A DNA stretch of 64,000 nt from Botryotinia globosa. Taxonomy: Eukaryota; Ascomycota; Leotiomycetes; Helotiales; Sclerotiniaceae. The notes beneath the pieces were generated by a model, which was given only the letters and a program-made list of their open reading frames with translations, had not been told where the DNA came from and made no database searches. Made by a program: the position numbers and the translations under genes. This document shows, piece by piece, positions 24,580 through 38,300 of the stretch; the first letter of the stretch is position 1; each line of letters opens with the position of its first letter. Where the stretch lies: assembly GCA_014898425.1 (NCBI GenBank), contig RCSZ01000016.1, positions 62,001-126,000 of the forward strand, given 5' to 3'.

Positions 24580-25325
24580 TACAACACTCATAGGATTACA
24601 AGATCAAGGTTATACCAAGCAAGGAATCACCATATAACAAAAACTATCCAATATCTCTAACTAAACTTCAAATTGTTTGTAAATAACTTAACAACAATCT
24701 GAATAAAGGATTCATTTAGAAATCTTATTCCTAATCAACTGCTCCACTCCTTCTAGCCACTAAACCAAGAAAAAACATTCGGATCTATCAAGATTATTAA
24801 AACCTAAACAATATTACTATCAAAAACCAATACTTTCTATCATTGATTAAAGAAACTCTTAATACTTTATACTACACTAAAATCTATACCAAACTTAATA
24901 TCATCACCATCTTCAATAAATTACGAATTATAGAGAGTTACAAATAGAAAATTATTTTCATTATTTGTTTCGATTTGTTCGAATTATTAATGATACCTTT
25001 CGGATTCTATAATATACCAGCTTTATTCCAGAACTATATCAACTATATTCTCTTCAATCTTCTGGATAAAATTTGCATAATATATTTGAATGATATTTTG
25101 ATTTATTCCAAGAATATTGCAGATTATAAAGGATATATCCACAAGATTATTCAACGATTAATCAATATCAAACTACAAATTGATATCGATAAATACGAGT
25201 TCAAAACAAAAAGAATCAAATATTTCAGCTTAATTATTATTTTAGGAGATATAGAAATAGATCCAAAGAAAGTCGATATTATATTCAATTGGAAATTATT
25301 AATTAAATTCAAAGACTTTTAGTGT
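24580..25325 (+). pseudogene. Gypsy reverse transcriptase relic
   Basis: Recognisable family blocks in order: a KGFI-type block, LNNITIKNQYFLSLI (family LN-ITIKNRYPLPLI), YTKLNI, FELLMIPFGFYNIPALFQ (family FEYLVMPFGL-NAPATFQ), then the catalytic YLNDILIYSK (family YLDDILIYS; the first catalytic Asp is now Asn, a G-to-A change), and LQIDIDKYEF. The open part is 24975-25322. Upstream it is interrupted by TAA and TAG at former Gln and Trp codons. Confidence 0.88.
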
Positions 25326-26499
25326 TTTCTTAGATTTGCCAATTTTTATTAATATTTCATTTATAATTTTTCTAAGATTGTAGAGCTTTTTAATCACTTT
25401 TTGAAAAAGGAGAGAATATAAAATTGGGATTTTGAATAGAAAGATGTTTTTATAATATTGAAGAATATTTTCTTTTCTGCCCTGGTTTTTATTATATTTG
25501 ATTACTATTATTATATAGTGATCGAGATTAATACTTTTGATTAAATTGTAAGTAATATTCTTTTGTAATATAATAATAAGGGAGATCTGTATCCAATAGT
25601 ATATTTTTTATTAAAATATAATACTACTAAATGCAATTACAAGATTTATAATAAAAAACTTTTAACGATTATAAAATTATTAAAGAAATAGAGGCTGGAA
25701 TTATATAGTATTCAGAAACCATTTGAAATTATTATTAATTATAAAAACCTTGAATACTTTATATTAACAAAGATACTGAATTAATAACAAACTAAATAGA
25801 CCGAATTCTTATCAGGATTTAATTTCTGTATTATATATTGATCTAATTATAAAACTATTCGTTCTAACACTTTGAATTATAAAGCTAAAGATTACTCAGT
25901 ATATACCAATCCTAACAATAATTAAATCAAAAACTGTTTATAAACAATCCTCCCAGAATAAGTATTCGATACTATTATATTCAAGAATATCATTTAATAA
26001 ACAAGTAGTGATTTAGATCTAACTATAACCCCAATAAATATAATTATCTTCGATACTAATAAACCGATTAATAATCTCATCGATAAAGTATACAGATCGT
26101 TTGAATTAGTTATAATTATGTATACAATACTTCGAAATCTCTTTGTTTACTATTGGTTATTAAATATTCGAAAGGATTTTCGAATAGTTTTATAAAATTG
26201 TAGATTAATCAACAATAAGATCTTTTATTGCAATTACCTCTTTATTTCTTTCTCTATCGAATTTTGTATACAGATTATATACTATATATATTCAATCGAA
26301 CCAGCCAAATATCCAGATTGTATCAAAATTATCGATTTCATTTTTTGTATATATTAATAACCTAATATATTTAGAAAAATCAAAACATTTGTATAAATTT
26401 GTCAATTTTGTTTTTACATCAAAACTTTTCGTTTTATTGTATCTAGATTCCTTGAACTCTTACTAATATTGTTTTATCCCTAATCAGATATCTCTATCA

Positions 26500-26960
26500 A
26501 TTATATTACATTATTATTAATTAATAAATATCATAGAAAGAAATATCAGTATATTATTATAGTTATTTACTATTTAACCAAAATATAATACTTTATATCA
26601 ATAATAGGATTATCTGTAAAGGAGTTTGCGGATCGATTTATCGAAAAGATATATTATCTGTATAATGCTTTCAATAATATTGTATCCGATAGGAGCTCCC
26701 AATTTGTTTCTGAGTTTTGGAAGTATTTATCTGAATATTTATCAATCATTTTGAAACAATCTTTCTTGTTTTATTCCAAATCTAATAGTCAAACGAAGAG
26801 GATTAATGTTATAATAGAATAATACCTTTATATTTTTATAAATTTTTATCAAAATGATTGGTTCAATTAGCTTCTATTTGTGGAGTTCGTGTTGAACAAT
26901 ATTACATTAAAAATCACTAGTGTATCCTTATTCTTTGTTAATTATAACTACTATTCACAC
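26500..26960 (+). pseudogene. Gypsy integrase core relic
   Basis: The plus frame shows KEFADRFIEKIYYLYNAF, then IVSDRSSQFVSEFWKYL, then a SNSQTKRINVIIE block and DWFN, LLFVEFVLNN. This matches the integrase catalytic core with its second catalytic Asp in VSDR-SQF and the Q-T-R-N block. It is followed by stops. Confidence 0.85.
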
Positions 26961-27885
26961 CTTAGAATTAAATCGTTTATATTAGTTCTATTAAGTTTAT
27001 TATATTAAAGGAAATAAGAATTCCTTAAAGCTAATGAGATTGCAAACAGATTTGATTTTATTCTAACTAAGCTTAAAGCACTTACAGCCTAATCGATTCA
27101 AAAATATGAAGATTGTATTAATAAAACCCAAATCGATGTTTTTTTTTATAAAGAAAATGATAAGATATAGGTTAGTATAAAGAATATAAAAACCAATCGT
27201 TTAATAAAAAAGAATAATAACAAATAGAATAGTTTTTATAAAATCCTTAAAGTTTATAAACAGACTTGTCTACTACAATTTCTAGCTAATTTCAAGATTT
27301 TTCCAATGTTCCATAACTCATTGTTTCAATTGCTTCATTGTTTACTAGGATTATTAAATCAAAATATTATTAATGTTATTAAATTATATAGAAATCAAAA
27401 CCGAATTCTCAAAAGAAATAACAAAATATATAAGGAAATCGAATGATAAGAATTCAAAAAAATCCTCAATTATTATAACAAATACAATTTCTATTATTAT
27501 ATTAAATAGAAATACTATCTATTGTTATAATAATCAATTAAGAATCTCCAAGATTAGAAAAGAATGATTATTGTATTTCATTTAATACATTCAAACAAAC
27601 CAAATCTGTTTATATAGATTGAATTCAAAAAGCCTACCATCTCAAATATTATTATATTAATAATAACTTTTAAATGAGGATCGAGCAGATTAAAGAAAAT
27701 CCATCAATTGATTACTATTTTAAAAACAGTTTGCTTTAACCTTATAATAAAAACTAGATTATTTTAATATTATTTCAAAGGATTTTGGGTTTTTATTTAA
27801 TCAATATTGAATCGATTTTTTATAATTTTGTTAAAAAATAGCAAAGTTATTTTATGTTTTAGTTTATTTGGGATAAGCAAGTTCT

Positions 27886-27895
27886 AAAGGGGGGG
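27886..27895 (+). other. Polypurine tract of the Gypsy element
   Basis: AAAGGGGGGG lies directly against the right LTR of element 3. It is the expected plus-strand priming site, unusually intact for this AT-rich block. It supports plus orientation and the LTR boundary. Confidence 0.85.
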
Positions 27896-28048
27896 TATTA
27901 TTATGATATTAATTATATTGCCTTTGTACTTCAAATACAAACTTTTAGTGTACCCTTAGTATACCCTATTTCCTATAATAGAGCCTCAACTTTTCATAAT
28001 ATTTAGAACCCTTATGGTACAATATAAGTCTTTACCCGTACCTTGACA
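27896..28048 (+). repeat. Element 3 LTR, right copy
   Basis: Starts TATTATGATATTAATTAT, which is the left LTR start with eleven G-to-A or C-to-T changes in 18 positions. It ends in the unmutated CTTGACA. It lies between the polypurine tract and the ATTAA duplication. Confidence 0.92.
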
Positions 28049-29685
28049 ATTAATAAGTTCTTTATATATGTTTTAGTATACCAAATTTATAGTACAATAT
28101 ATATCAGTAGATATAATACAAAAGAATTTCAAGGAATTATTATTGATATAGTTGTGGTATAGTGGTTAATAGTAGATTATAAGTAATATATAATATATAA
28201 AACAATTATTGAAGATATATTATTAAATATAAATCGAGTAGAAGTTATAAATATAATATTCAATATTGAAAGAATTAAATCAATCGAATTAATTGAACTC
28301 AAATTATTATTAGGAATTATTGAATTTCATATTATAAATATAGAGATATTATTTCTCCTGTTATTAAATAATATAAATAAACTTAATATATATTATAATA
28401 ATATTATCGATTCAATCATTGAACAATATATAGAAATAAACTATTTATACATTTATTACAATAAATATACAATATTTCTCTAATATATAAACATATAACA
28501 ATTTATATAGCAAACTATCGATAATAACAAGTACTATTTTATTATTACAAAACTATACTATCTATATCATTATTTTGATTACCTCTTAACCTATAAACTT
28601 CTATAAATACTACAATAAATTAACCATAATAATATTTTACAAACCGAAATTGATAAACTCATCAAATTCTATCAGTATTGCCAAAAGTATAATAAATTAT
28701 TAAATCGATTTAAATTCAATTTATGAAATAATATTGATTTCAATTATTTAATTATAATTGATATAATATATATTAATATTAATCTTATTTTATACATTAT
28801 TAACAAAAACATACAATTCCAAATTATACAATAATTAAACAATATTATTATAAGATATACCTTTAATACTCTTCAAAAATATTAAATAGATATCTATACC
28901 AGCCCCCCGAATTATATTATATATAATACCAAAAAGAACTTTATTAATAAAAAATTTATATAATATATAGTGATTATATCAATGAAAACAAAGAGTATCC
29001 CAATTGAAGTTTATTAATTAATTAACATAATTAAACAATATTATACAATTATCAAAAAAATATATATTATTATTATAAACAAATTAAACAATTCTATTTC
29101 AAAGAAAATAATACTATAAATAACTATAAAAATAGTAAACGATATTATAAAATTAAATAAATTAATTCTAATACTTTTAATCTTTGAAGTATATCCATAT
29201 ATATCCGAATTCAATCTATTTATATTCATAGTTATATAATATTAAATAATAATTAAAAAAGTAATATTCGAGATTTATAAACTACAAACTATAAAATAAA
29301 TATTTAATACTTTAAATCAATACAATAAACTATCTACAATAATTCTATACGATTTACCCATTAACTCAAAAGTTTAAATATAAAAAGAATATAAAGGATA
29401 AATAGATTTATATTATTTACTAGATATAAAGAATAAAATATATACTATACAACTAATAAATAGTTCAATAGAATTTCGAATCATTTAAGTTAAATTGTAT
29501 ATAGAAAAGAATCAAGATTAATCTTAAAATCAACCCCAGAATAAATAATTTATTGAATTAATATAATTATTACTATTTGTATAATCTATATAAATAATAT
29601 AATTAATATATTAAGAATAAACTATTATACCTATACAAATAGTAGATTAGATGATGCAAAATATATTTAGGAATATAATTAAAAT

Positions 29686-29793
29686 AATTTTACCAAAATC
29701 TAGTAAAATTATATCTCCCTTAAATATAGCCAAAAAAACTGTAATTAAAAGAATTTTACCAAAATCTAATAAAATTATATCTTCCCTCTCATT
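29686..29793 (+). repeat. Partial tandem duplication inside element 2
   Basis: AATTTTACCAAAATCTA at 29686 recurs at 29752, a 66-bp period. In the plus frame this is a 22-residue repeat (ILPKSSKII / ILPKSNKII). It lies in the pol part of the Copia element. Confidence 0.7.
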
Positions 29794-31240
29794 TACTACT
29801 ACTTATAGCAAAAACCCTAAGAAGACATTTATAGATATATCTAGGGACCCATAATATCAGTAATGTTTATTCCCCTAAGTTGTAATTCTTACACCCCAAA
29901 TTTATCTTTTGAATAATAATACAAATACATATTTTATAGAATCTATAATATCATTCAATTTAGTGATATATTTTCCAAATAATAACGAATATATTGAATA
30001 TTATATAATATCTATCAATATATAAATATCAACAATCTTTATTGAATCAAAATGAAAAGAAATCAATAAATTAATGGAAAACAGTGTATTCCAATTTATA
30101 AAACTTGCAGATATATTTATAGATATTAGAATATTCAATTTACATTTTATCAATGAAATCAAAAATAAAGGAATCGATAAAGCATTTCCTAAATCCCAAT
30201 TGATTATATAAATATGGAAAGATTAAGAAAAAAGTATTATTTTGATATAATCATTTATTATACAATATATTAGTTAATATATTATATTAGTAGTAATAGC
30301 TATACTACCCAAAAGCAAGGTTATTATAAGTATTCGTGATATTATATAAATATATATACAATCAATATCGAATTTAATTCGAAAATTCTATATACAATTC
30401 CCAACAAAAATAAATATTCTAGAAGGTTTTATTCTATAAATAATATAATTATTATATAGTATCCCAGAAATAAATAATTATTGATTTAGTATTTACTACA
30501 AATATTACACTAATACTTTTAAAATGATATAATTAATTTATAATTTATATTTGTTATATATAACTAAAAACAATATAACATTCAATATTATCGAATTATA
30601 AACAAATAATATATTTATTATAATTAATAAAGTATTTATAAATTGTAAACAAATTGAATTTAAAAATACAAATTTCATAACAAAAAAGTATGAAATATTT
30701 ATACTAAACATACTACTTAAATTCAATAATAATTTAATTACTCAACAATATAATAATACGATTTATCTTAATTAAAAGAAACAATATAAAAATCTTTATT
30801 TAATTAAATCAGAATTATCGAATATATAAAACACACATAACAAGTTTAAAAAATCAGTAATAACAAAAAACCAATATATTGTACAACATATTCAAGGAAT
30901 ATATATAATAACTATATATTAATTAAAGATATCTTTTGATTTGTTATATATTATACAAATAATTAATTCAAAAAAAGAAAATATTAATTCTTTCAACAAA
31001 TATATTCAATAATAGATTGATAATTTAAAGAAAGAATTACAATTTATTTCTTTTGATATAAATTCTCTTAAATTGATTATATTTACAAATATATTCTTTG
31101 TAAATAATAAAGATTTGTTTTTCCAGATTGAATATATTGTTATTCTATAAAATAAATTCGATAAAGCTAATATTATTCATTAATTATTAATCAAATATAA
31201 AAAAGTTATTAAAAGTATATTAATATTAGAACTCTACGGT

Positions 31241-31440
31241 ATGATTTTGGGTTTTGATATTAGCATAATAATCAAAAGCACATTTAACAAAATCTTTCTA
31301 AATCGTAATATATTATTAATTATATATATCGATTCAAAATCATTTTATAATTATTTTATAAAGCTTAATATAATTATTAAAAAAAGATTAATAATTAATA
31401 TAATAATTATTCAGAAAGTATATAAGAAATAAGAGATTAT
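31241..31440 (+). pseudogene. Copia RNase H relic of element 2
   Basis: Open frame reading LGFDISIIIKST, IIYIDSKSFYNYFIKLN, KKRLIINIIII. It is the same block as in element 1 but on the plus strand, so the two Copia elements are related and oppositely oriented. Confidence 0.75.
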
Positions 31441-31650
31441 AGAGATCAAATAAATTGATAAAGAATTTAATCTAATTAATATAATAATTAAATCTAAATT
31501 GTATTAAGTTTTAAAGGATTTGATTAATAATAATATTATAAAAATTAAGGTTACAAAATGGATTAAAAAAGATTAGGAGAATGGATAATTATACAAACAA
31601 AGAGATATTAATTAAAAGAATATAATCCAACGACTTTAAAGAATTGCTAA

Positions 31651-31812
31651 TATCGAAACAAAGATTATATAACTATACTAATACTTACACTAGTACCTCG
31701 GCATTATAGTATAAATATATTATAGCCCTAGCTTTTAGAACCTCAAGTAATATTACAATAATATGAATCATAGTATTATATTATCTTCACCATCCCCATG
31801 GTGATATCAACA
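31651..31812 (+). repeat. Element 2 LTR, right copy
   Basis: Starts TATCGAAACAAAGATTATA (bleached compared with the left copy) and ends CATGGTGATATCAACA, less mutated than the left copy. Followed by the target duplication ATATT. Confidence 0.88.
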
Positions 31813-34800
31813 ATATTATAAATAATTTATTTTTCAATTTCAATATTTTTATAACTTATTTTTTAATTCGAATATAATATATTTCTATTATAATTTTCTT
31901 TATAGTTTTTATATATTGAATAATTATTATAATTAATAAATTAATATTATTTAATTTAAAATATATTCTATAAACTAATAATATAGAAATAAATCCATTT
32001 AGCTTTATTATATTGTTTACAACTTTCATTACTATTTGAAAAACTATCATTTTAATTAGATTATTATTTTTAAATTCTTTCATTAAAATCTTATATATAT
32101 AATATAATAGATAATAATATCTTTCAATAATATCTATAAAATTGTATATTTCGATAAATATATTTTTAATAATAATTAATATAAATTTTGTATTTTGAAT
32201 AAACTCTTTACTTACAAAATTCTTTTTAATATTATAAATAATATAATTTGATAATTCAATATACATATCAATCCAGTATTTCTTAAAACTATTAAATATA
32301 TATTTAATAAAAACATTTTTAAGAAATCGAATTATTTAATAATATATTACTTTATTAACAATATATAAAACCAAATCACCTTTAATATATATAATATTAA
32401 TATAAATAATATAATTGAATTCAATATCTTCCAATAAAATGAACCTGAAATATTCTAATAATTTGCTATATATTTAACAATACTTATAATATTTAATAAA
32501 ATACTTAATAGCATCACTACTTTCATTATAACCCACTTATTATAATACATTATAAAAACATTATACTAATAAATAATCGAATTATTGATATAGATATTAT
32601 AGCTCTATAATTATTAAATAATAATCATTCTAATAAATCGATTTTTGAATGAATTGATCTATATTCACTTTCTATATTAAAAATATATATCCATATCTTC
32701 TAATAATAGAATATTTATCTTTTGAGATAATAAATTGATTAGTAATATTATTATAAAATGTTTTAAAATAATCTATATTTTCAAGATTCAATAGAAATAA
32801 AATATTAGTATGTACAATATAAAAATCGATATCTCTAAATAATATAATAATTCAAAATGATTTTATTGATATTATAATTCCCTTTTTAAAATATATATTT
32901 GCAATCTCTATTATCAATAGATTATATTTAATTAAGTAGATCTATTTTTATATATAATATTATCTAATCCCAATTATAAATTTCCCTATATATACTATAT
33001 CAATATATATATCAAAAAATTCTTTATTTATATAATTTATATAAAAGATATTTATTGTGTTTTTTATAAATAAAATAATTTCAATAAAGTTTTTAATTAT
33101 TATATATAATATTATATTGAATAACAATTGATTAAATACTTTTTAATTATTAATAAGTTTAAAATTCACAAAAAATATTTTATCCATATTATCTTCAATA
33201 TTGAGATTTACAAAAAATAAATTTATTTCAATTTTTAAATTAAATTTTATATCAATAATCTTTCCTTCATATTCAATTATTTACTAATTATAATATTTAT
33301 TAAATATATTATTACTACCATTTTTAATCTTTTCTTTATATTTACATTTATTCTTATTTTTTTTTTTTAGAATATTTTATTAATTAACACTTTTTTTTTA
33401 TATATTTAATAATAATTATATTAATTAAAAGAATCTAAATATTATTATTTGTTATATAAATTGTTTCTAAAATTATTATTATTTCTAGAATCCCTGAAAT
33501 CACTCCAACTATTACCATAATTATTATTACTATAGAATTTCTTATTAATAAATAATATCATATTCTTTTTATTTTTATACAATTTTTTCTATATATTAAT
33601 AAATTGTTATAATTAATTGATTAAATTAAATATCTCTTTCTTAGAATCAAAATAAGTTAGATTATATATCTCTATATCTTTATAAACAAATATAAGTTTA
33701 TTATAAAAATAGAATATTTATTATATAATAAAATCAAATCAATATTATAATACATATAATTATTTGATTATAATTATAAAATACTTATTGAATAGTTTGT
33801 TTTTATATTCTTTTTTAATTGATTTTAAAATAATATTATTTTATTTTAATAATATATTTCATTGATATTTATCTTTTTCGAAATTATTTTATATATAAAT
33901 ATAAAGTTCTTTAAATGTTGATAATAAAGAGTTATAATTAACATGAAAAAACTAAAATATATTCTTTTTGAATATAATTGAAAACATTTTATAATATATA
34001 TTTATAAATACCTCTATACATTATAAGATTTCATAAAAAATCGAAAACTTGAAATCGAAATTATTATTATTCCCATTATATTTCTTATTGTTAATATAGA
34101 ATTTTAATAAATTAATAAAAGATTATATATTGAAATATAATATTAATATCTTATTCTTTTAGAATTTATAATTTTTATTATCTCTATCGCTATTGCTATT
34201 CCTATTATCAAAATCTTCTATATCGTTGTTCTCATTGTACTTATTTTCATTATTTTTGTTTATATATTTGAAATCATTTTTAATAAATTTACAAATAATT
34301 CTGAACTTGAATTTGGATTTTTTAATATTAATATTTTTCAAAGCTTTTTGAATTTGTACTTTCATTTATTTATTAATAATAATTTTACAAGATTATTCAA
34401 ATAAAGCTATAGATATTTCAATATCTATTTTTAATAAATATACTCCTTGAATATATAATATTATATATAACTTTTGTATATAAATCTAATAGATTTTTGT
34501 AAATTATATAACTATAAATATCCTGAAATTATAATGAAAAATTTCTATTAGATTATCATTATTAATATTTTTATAATTATATTATTTATATTTGAATTTG
34601 ATATATTTGATAAACTCTTTATTATTAATAATAATAGCTCTCTTATTATCTAATATTACTTTTAATAAATTGAGTTATTTCTCGCACTCTTTCTTTTCCT
34701 CCTTTATATATATATTCTTATTAATGATATCCTTAGCAATTGGAATAATATCGTTTTCCGATATATTTGTATATATAGATAAGGATATTTCGAAAATTGT

Positions 34801-35147
34801 TATAAATATATATATATTTGTATATATAAAAGAATCTTTTATAAATATAAAGAATAATAAAAGTCTTTGTTTTATCTAATACAATATACAATACAAAGGT
34901 AAATATATAATAAATGCAAAATCGATTTGTTACATTTAACAAAATCGAATTCCTTGAATATATCTTCTCAATACAATTATCTAAAGCACACTCTTTAACA
35001 CTATAAAAAGAGATAATATACTATATCTAATATAATAATATCTTCTCTATAATCTCTTCAGAATTTCTATCAATCCTAAATACTATATAAAAATATCTAA
35101 TGCTTTTAATAGAATCCAAGATTTTAATTTATAATATTATTAATTAA

Positions 35148-35317
35148 TATTAATATCAATTTAATTAATATAAATATAAATACTTAGTTTTATATAATTG
35201 TATTTGTTCTTGATTATTATTAATTATAGAAAGTTAGGTATTAAATATATAGGGAAGCGCTAGCGCAACGCTAGTTAATATAGTGCCCTCTTTGATCACA
35301 TGATCGATGTCCCGACA
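35148..35317 (-). repeat. Element 1 LTR, right copy
   Basis: Starts TATTAATATCAAT (bleached form of TGTTGGTATCAAC) and ends GATGTCCCGACA. Its outer half keeps G and C lost from the left copy. Followed by GAGAT at 35318-35322. Confidence 0.9.
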
Positions 35318-35322
35318 GAGAT

Positions 35323-38300
35323 GAAGGGGATCTTCACAATAACAAGTACCCTTGGTAGTCTCAAATTGTCTTTCTCCTGGGAACTCCGCGTGCCAGACAT
35401 CTCGATGTATTGATGTCATTGTGTAGCTCGCGTTCTTCTAGATGAGAAACCAGTTCATCGTATGATGAACATGCGGGAAACCCAAAAATGCAAAACCTGC
35501 GGGGAGATAATGATTCCCATTGCTGCAATATTCTGGTGTTCCATATTTTCATGCCCTCGGGGATTAGGAGGATATGGTGGATTATGCCTGCTGGTATTCC
35601 TGCATCAATCGACTTATTGCACTCCAGAATAGTTTCCGCAATACGTCTTCGACGAGACATCTCCTGGGAATCCATCCGGAACCTCTCTTTCTGGTGTAAA
35701 TCACTTCAACAGCCTAAGATAGAAACGCATAGACGGCGCTCAAGCTCTGTTTGAGCAGGACGGTCGCCTCTTTGGACAGCAGGAACGATCTTCCAACTCT
35801 CCAAACTAGACCGTTTTTTTCAAAGAAAATCCTGAACTTATGACTGCTTATCTGTATGAATTTGCATAGGGAACCAGTTCATCTACTACAGTGATAAGCG
35901 TGTACGATCTTGAAGACTGTTTTCTGACATCCCCTTGCGTTGTACGGGACTGAGAAAGTAGGTTCGAGTATTCAGAATGGTGGGACTCTCTAGTGATCCC
36001 GTCAATCAATTTCCGCATGAGTTAGTGAATGGGCTGGTCGATGACCACATTCTGCAGTACTATTACTGTAACTCTGCTTGAGCTTGCTTTTTTATGGAGT
36101 AGCATGCTTTCCGATGAATTCTCGCGACAACATAGTAAAAGATGAAGATCAAGGACCACATCCATGGTTTTGCACACCAAGAATTATTTGCTTTAATGCC
36201 TGTTTTTCTGTAGAGAAAAATAGCTTCTGTGTTGGCGAATGTTCATCTGTGCTATTCGAATAGTCAACCGTCGCCTGTAGATATTCATTAAGAGGAGATT
36301 TTGAATCCAATGTTCACAGCATAAAGCCTCGACGTGATCTGGAATCAACAGATGGTCTATCATCTATCTGAAGAGTGTCGCCCCAAATAAGGTATGTTAG
36401 TCAGGGTCTTCGAAATCTGGATGACTGTCGACAAGCAAGGCCAGAAAAATGTAGTGTAGTCTTCATGGCTATTGAATGATACGTAGAATAAGATGACACT
36501 CTATTGATAAAACCTCCTTAGATGGTATTTCGCGGTCCTTTATAGCGTCCGCTCTCGTTCCAGGCAGACTCAGCCAGTTGGATGTTGGTAATAGCCATCC
36601 AAATGACATCGCTGCTGCTTCTGGAACGCAGTTAAGCGATGTATGACATTCCCTTCTCATTCTTCCCATTGCGTTCCTCTAGAATGCTTTGATTATACGC
36701 ATTCAGCCACCGAGACCCTGCCCAACAGCAGGTATCAAGGGCTGACACTCTTTCGTTTTGAGTGTCTTGAGTTTTAACATTACTTTTGCTTCTTTCTGTG
36801 CCGTGTCGGCGCTTAGTGTAAGATTGGACCTCCGTGCTGGCCAACAAATTCGACGGGCAGTTAAAATTCTTGACCGTTTTGATAAGATTTAGAAGATATA
36901 GTCAAGCTGAGAGGGGCAATAACGACCCATTAGTGATTCAAAAGCCCACAGAGAAAGTCGTTGGTCCGTTTAGAACGCACGGTCCCTTCAAATAACAGAA
37001 TCTTTGTAGTCAATCCCGAACATATTAGGCTTGGCTTGTGACTCTACAAGTGTGACGGTAGAGAGTCTGGTTGGTTCTTTTCTTTGATTGCTGTTACTGA
37101 GATAACACTCATAATTGTGTTTGATGGCGTAGAGTACTTTTGACGACTAGAGTGGAGATGTGCAGGGCACTAGTCGAAGGTTTCTAAAGACGTTGGAAGT
37201 GTGTAATGTGGAGTAGCCTTCTAATTTTCCGCCAAAATACATTAGAGAAGATCAATGACGTCCCTCATCAGCTTGATGACTTAACACGTTAGAGTATGCA
37301 TCTCCCAGCTGCTCGAAATTCTTTCTTCACTGCAACTGCATCAATATGGGCGACAAGTATCAAGACAGGTGTATGACTAGTGACTTCCAGTTATGAAGCT
37401 TCTTGAATGAAATCATCGAGGGCGTTAAATTTTTTCCAGCGACAGCTTCAGCGAATCTCAGGTCTGCCGAGCGTCTCGGGGGTTTGATAGTTTGCAGAGG
37501 CTGTACCAACCCTACGTTGAGGCTTTTTAACGAGCTTTGATATCGAGCACGCCATAATTCTCGGACACCTTTCAAATTCTCCTCGAAATAGAAGAAATCT
37601 GGAACAAATATTAGTCCTTACTTGTTGATAAGTGGTTTGAAATGAGATTCAACCTAATAGCGTTGATTCTCTAAGCAATTGTTACCCAAAGTTGGTATAT
37701 GACCAACAGCAGTGAATAATCCGATGCGAAATATTGACGAGAAAAGAAGACAAAATGAAATGAAAACACCAATATAGCATGGCTTTTGGAACAACGGCGA
37801 CACAAGACAAACATGTAATAGTACCAACATTAGCATCGAAATGTAGAGTTGAAAGAGGCGACCAGCACCAAAGTAAGAAGAGAAATTACGACCAGCGTGA
37901 AGAAGTAAAGACAGAAGAGTACGTGAAGGACGTTAGAGAGTATATACCGAAATCTCTGCCGATTTGTCCTACTCAAACTCACATGACATTAATATTGAAA
38001 TCCAGTGGAACCTTGGGCAATGAATGGTGCGTCGCTTTCCGAGACAGATTTCGTTTGCATATTCCAACATACAAGAAGCTCGTAGAAAGATATACGCGAG
38101 AAGATGTGACATATGCATGATATAGTGATGAAGTAGACTTGTTTGCACAGTGAACGCGAGCTGATGGACTAGTAGCAATGTCTTTGGGTGTAGTGACAAA
38201 TTTTCTCTTAGGAAACTCGTAAATTCGTAATATCATATAAAATGCTACTAAGCTGTCTCTGGCTCCAACTGAATAAGAAAGCAAGGCTCGACACAGAGCC

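Larger units (their letters stand above)
21454..28048 (+). mobile_element. Element 3: Ty3/Gypsy LTR retrotransposon nested in element 2
   Basis: LTRs 21454-21603 (150 bp) and 27896-28048 (153 bp) are flanked by the exact target duplication ATTAA (21449-21453 and 28049-28053). Full length is 6,595 bp, typical of a complete Gypsy element. Order on the plus strand is gag relic (about 21830-22980), protease region, reverse transcriptase (about 24580-25325), RNase H (about 25400-25900), integrase (about 26500-26960), polypurine tract, right LTR. RT-before-integrase order and RT sequence define Gypsy. Frames are closed by RIP stops, for example TAG where the family has Trp (about 24945). Confidence 0.93.
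18911..31812 (+). mobile_element. Element 2: Ty1/Copia LTR retrotransposon nested in element 1
   Basis: LTRs of 162 bp (18911-19072 and 31651-31812) are flanked by the target duplication ATATT (18906-18910 and 31813-31817). After removing the inner Gypsy element, its length is about 6.3 kb. Orientation is plus: a gag relic follows the left LTR, and a Copia RNase H relic (IYIDSKSFYNYFIKLN) precedes the right LTR at about 31241-31440. All frames are broken by stops. LTR differences are transitions in both directions. Confidence 0.9.
16671..35317 (-). mobile_element. Element 1: Ty1/Copia LTR retrotransposon, outermost of a three-level nest
   Basis: Two 170-bp LTRs (16671-16840 and 35148-35317) align without gaps, and every difference I see is a transition. 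The 5-bp target duplication GAGAT flanks both sides (16666-16670 and 35318-35322). Without the nested insert the element is about 5.74 kb, the usual Copia size. Orientation is minus: a Copia RNase H relic (DSK/NSKLLYNLLIKL type) lies next to the left LTR on the minus strand, and gag-like low-complexity frames lie near the right LTR. The body is 16841-18905 plus about 31818-35147. It is saturated with stops and very AT-rich, hence dead and RIP-mutated. Confidence 0.9.

Noticed and set aside
28150..28185. tRNA-like word TGGTATAGTGGTTAAT
   Set aside because: No matching stems or T arm follow. It fits a decayed Copia coding region (protease-like W-V-D-S block).
16700..35200. A mitochondrial DNA insertion as the cause of the very AT-rich block
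   Set aside because: LTR pairs, exact target duplications, Gypsy RT and integrase blocks and a polypurine tract explain it as RIP-mutated retrotransposons. No mitochondrial genes are seen.
37779..38120. 113-codon plus-strand open frame with Lys/Glu-rich protein
   Set aside because: No recognisable domain, and overlapped by similar-sized frames on the other strand. Not enough support to call a gene.
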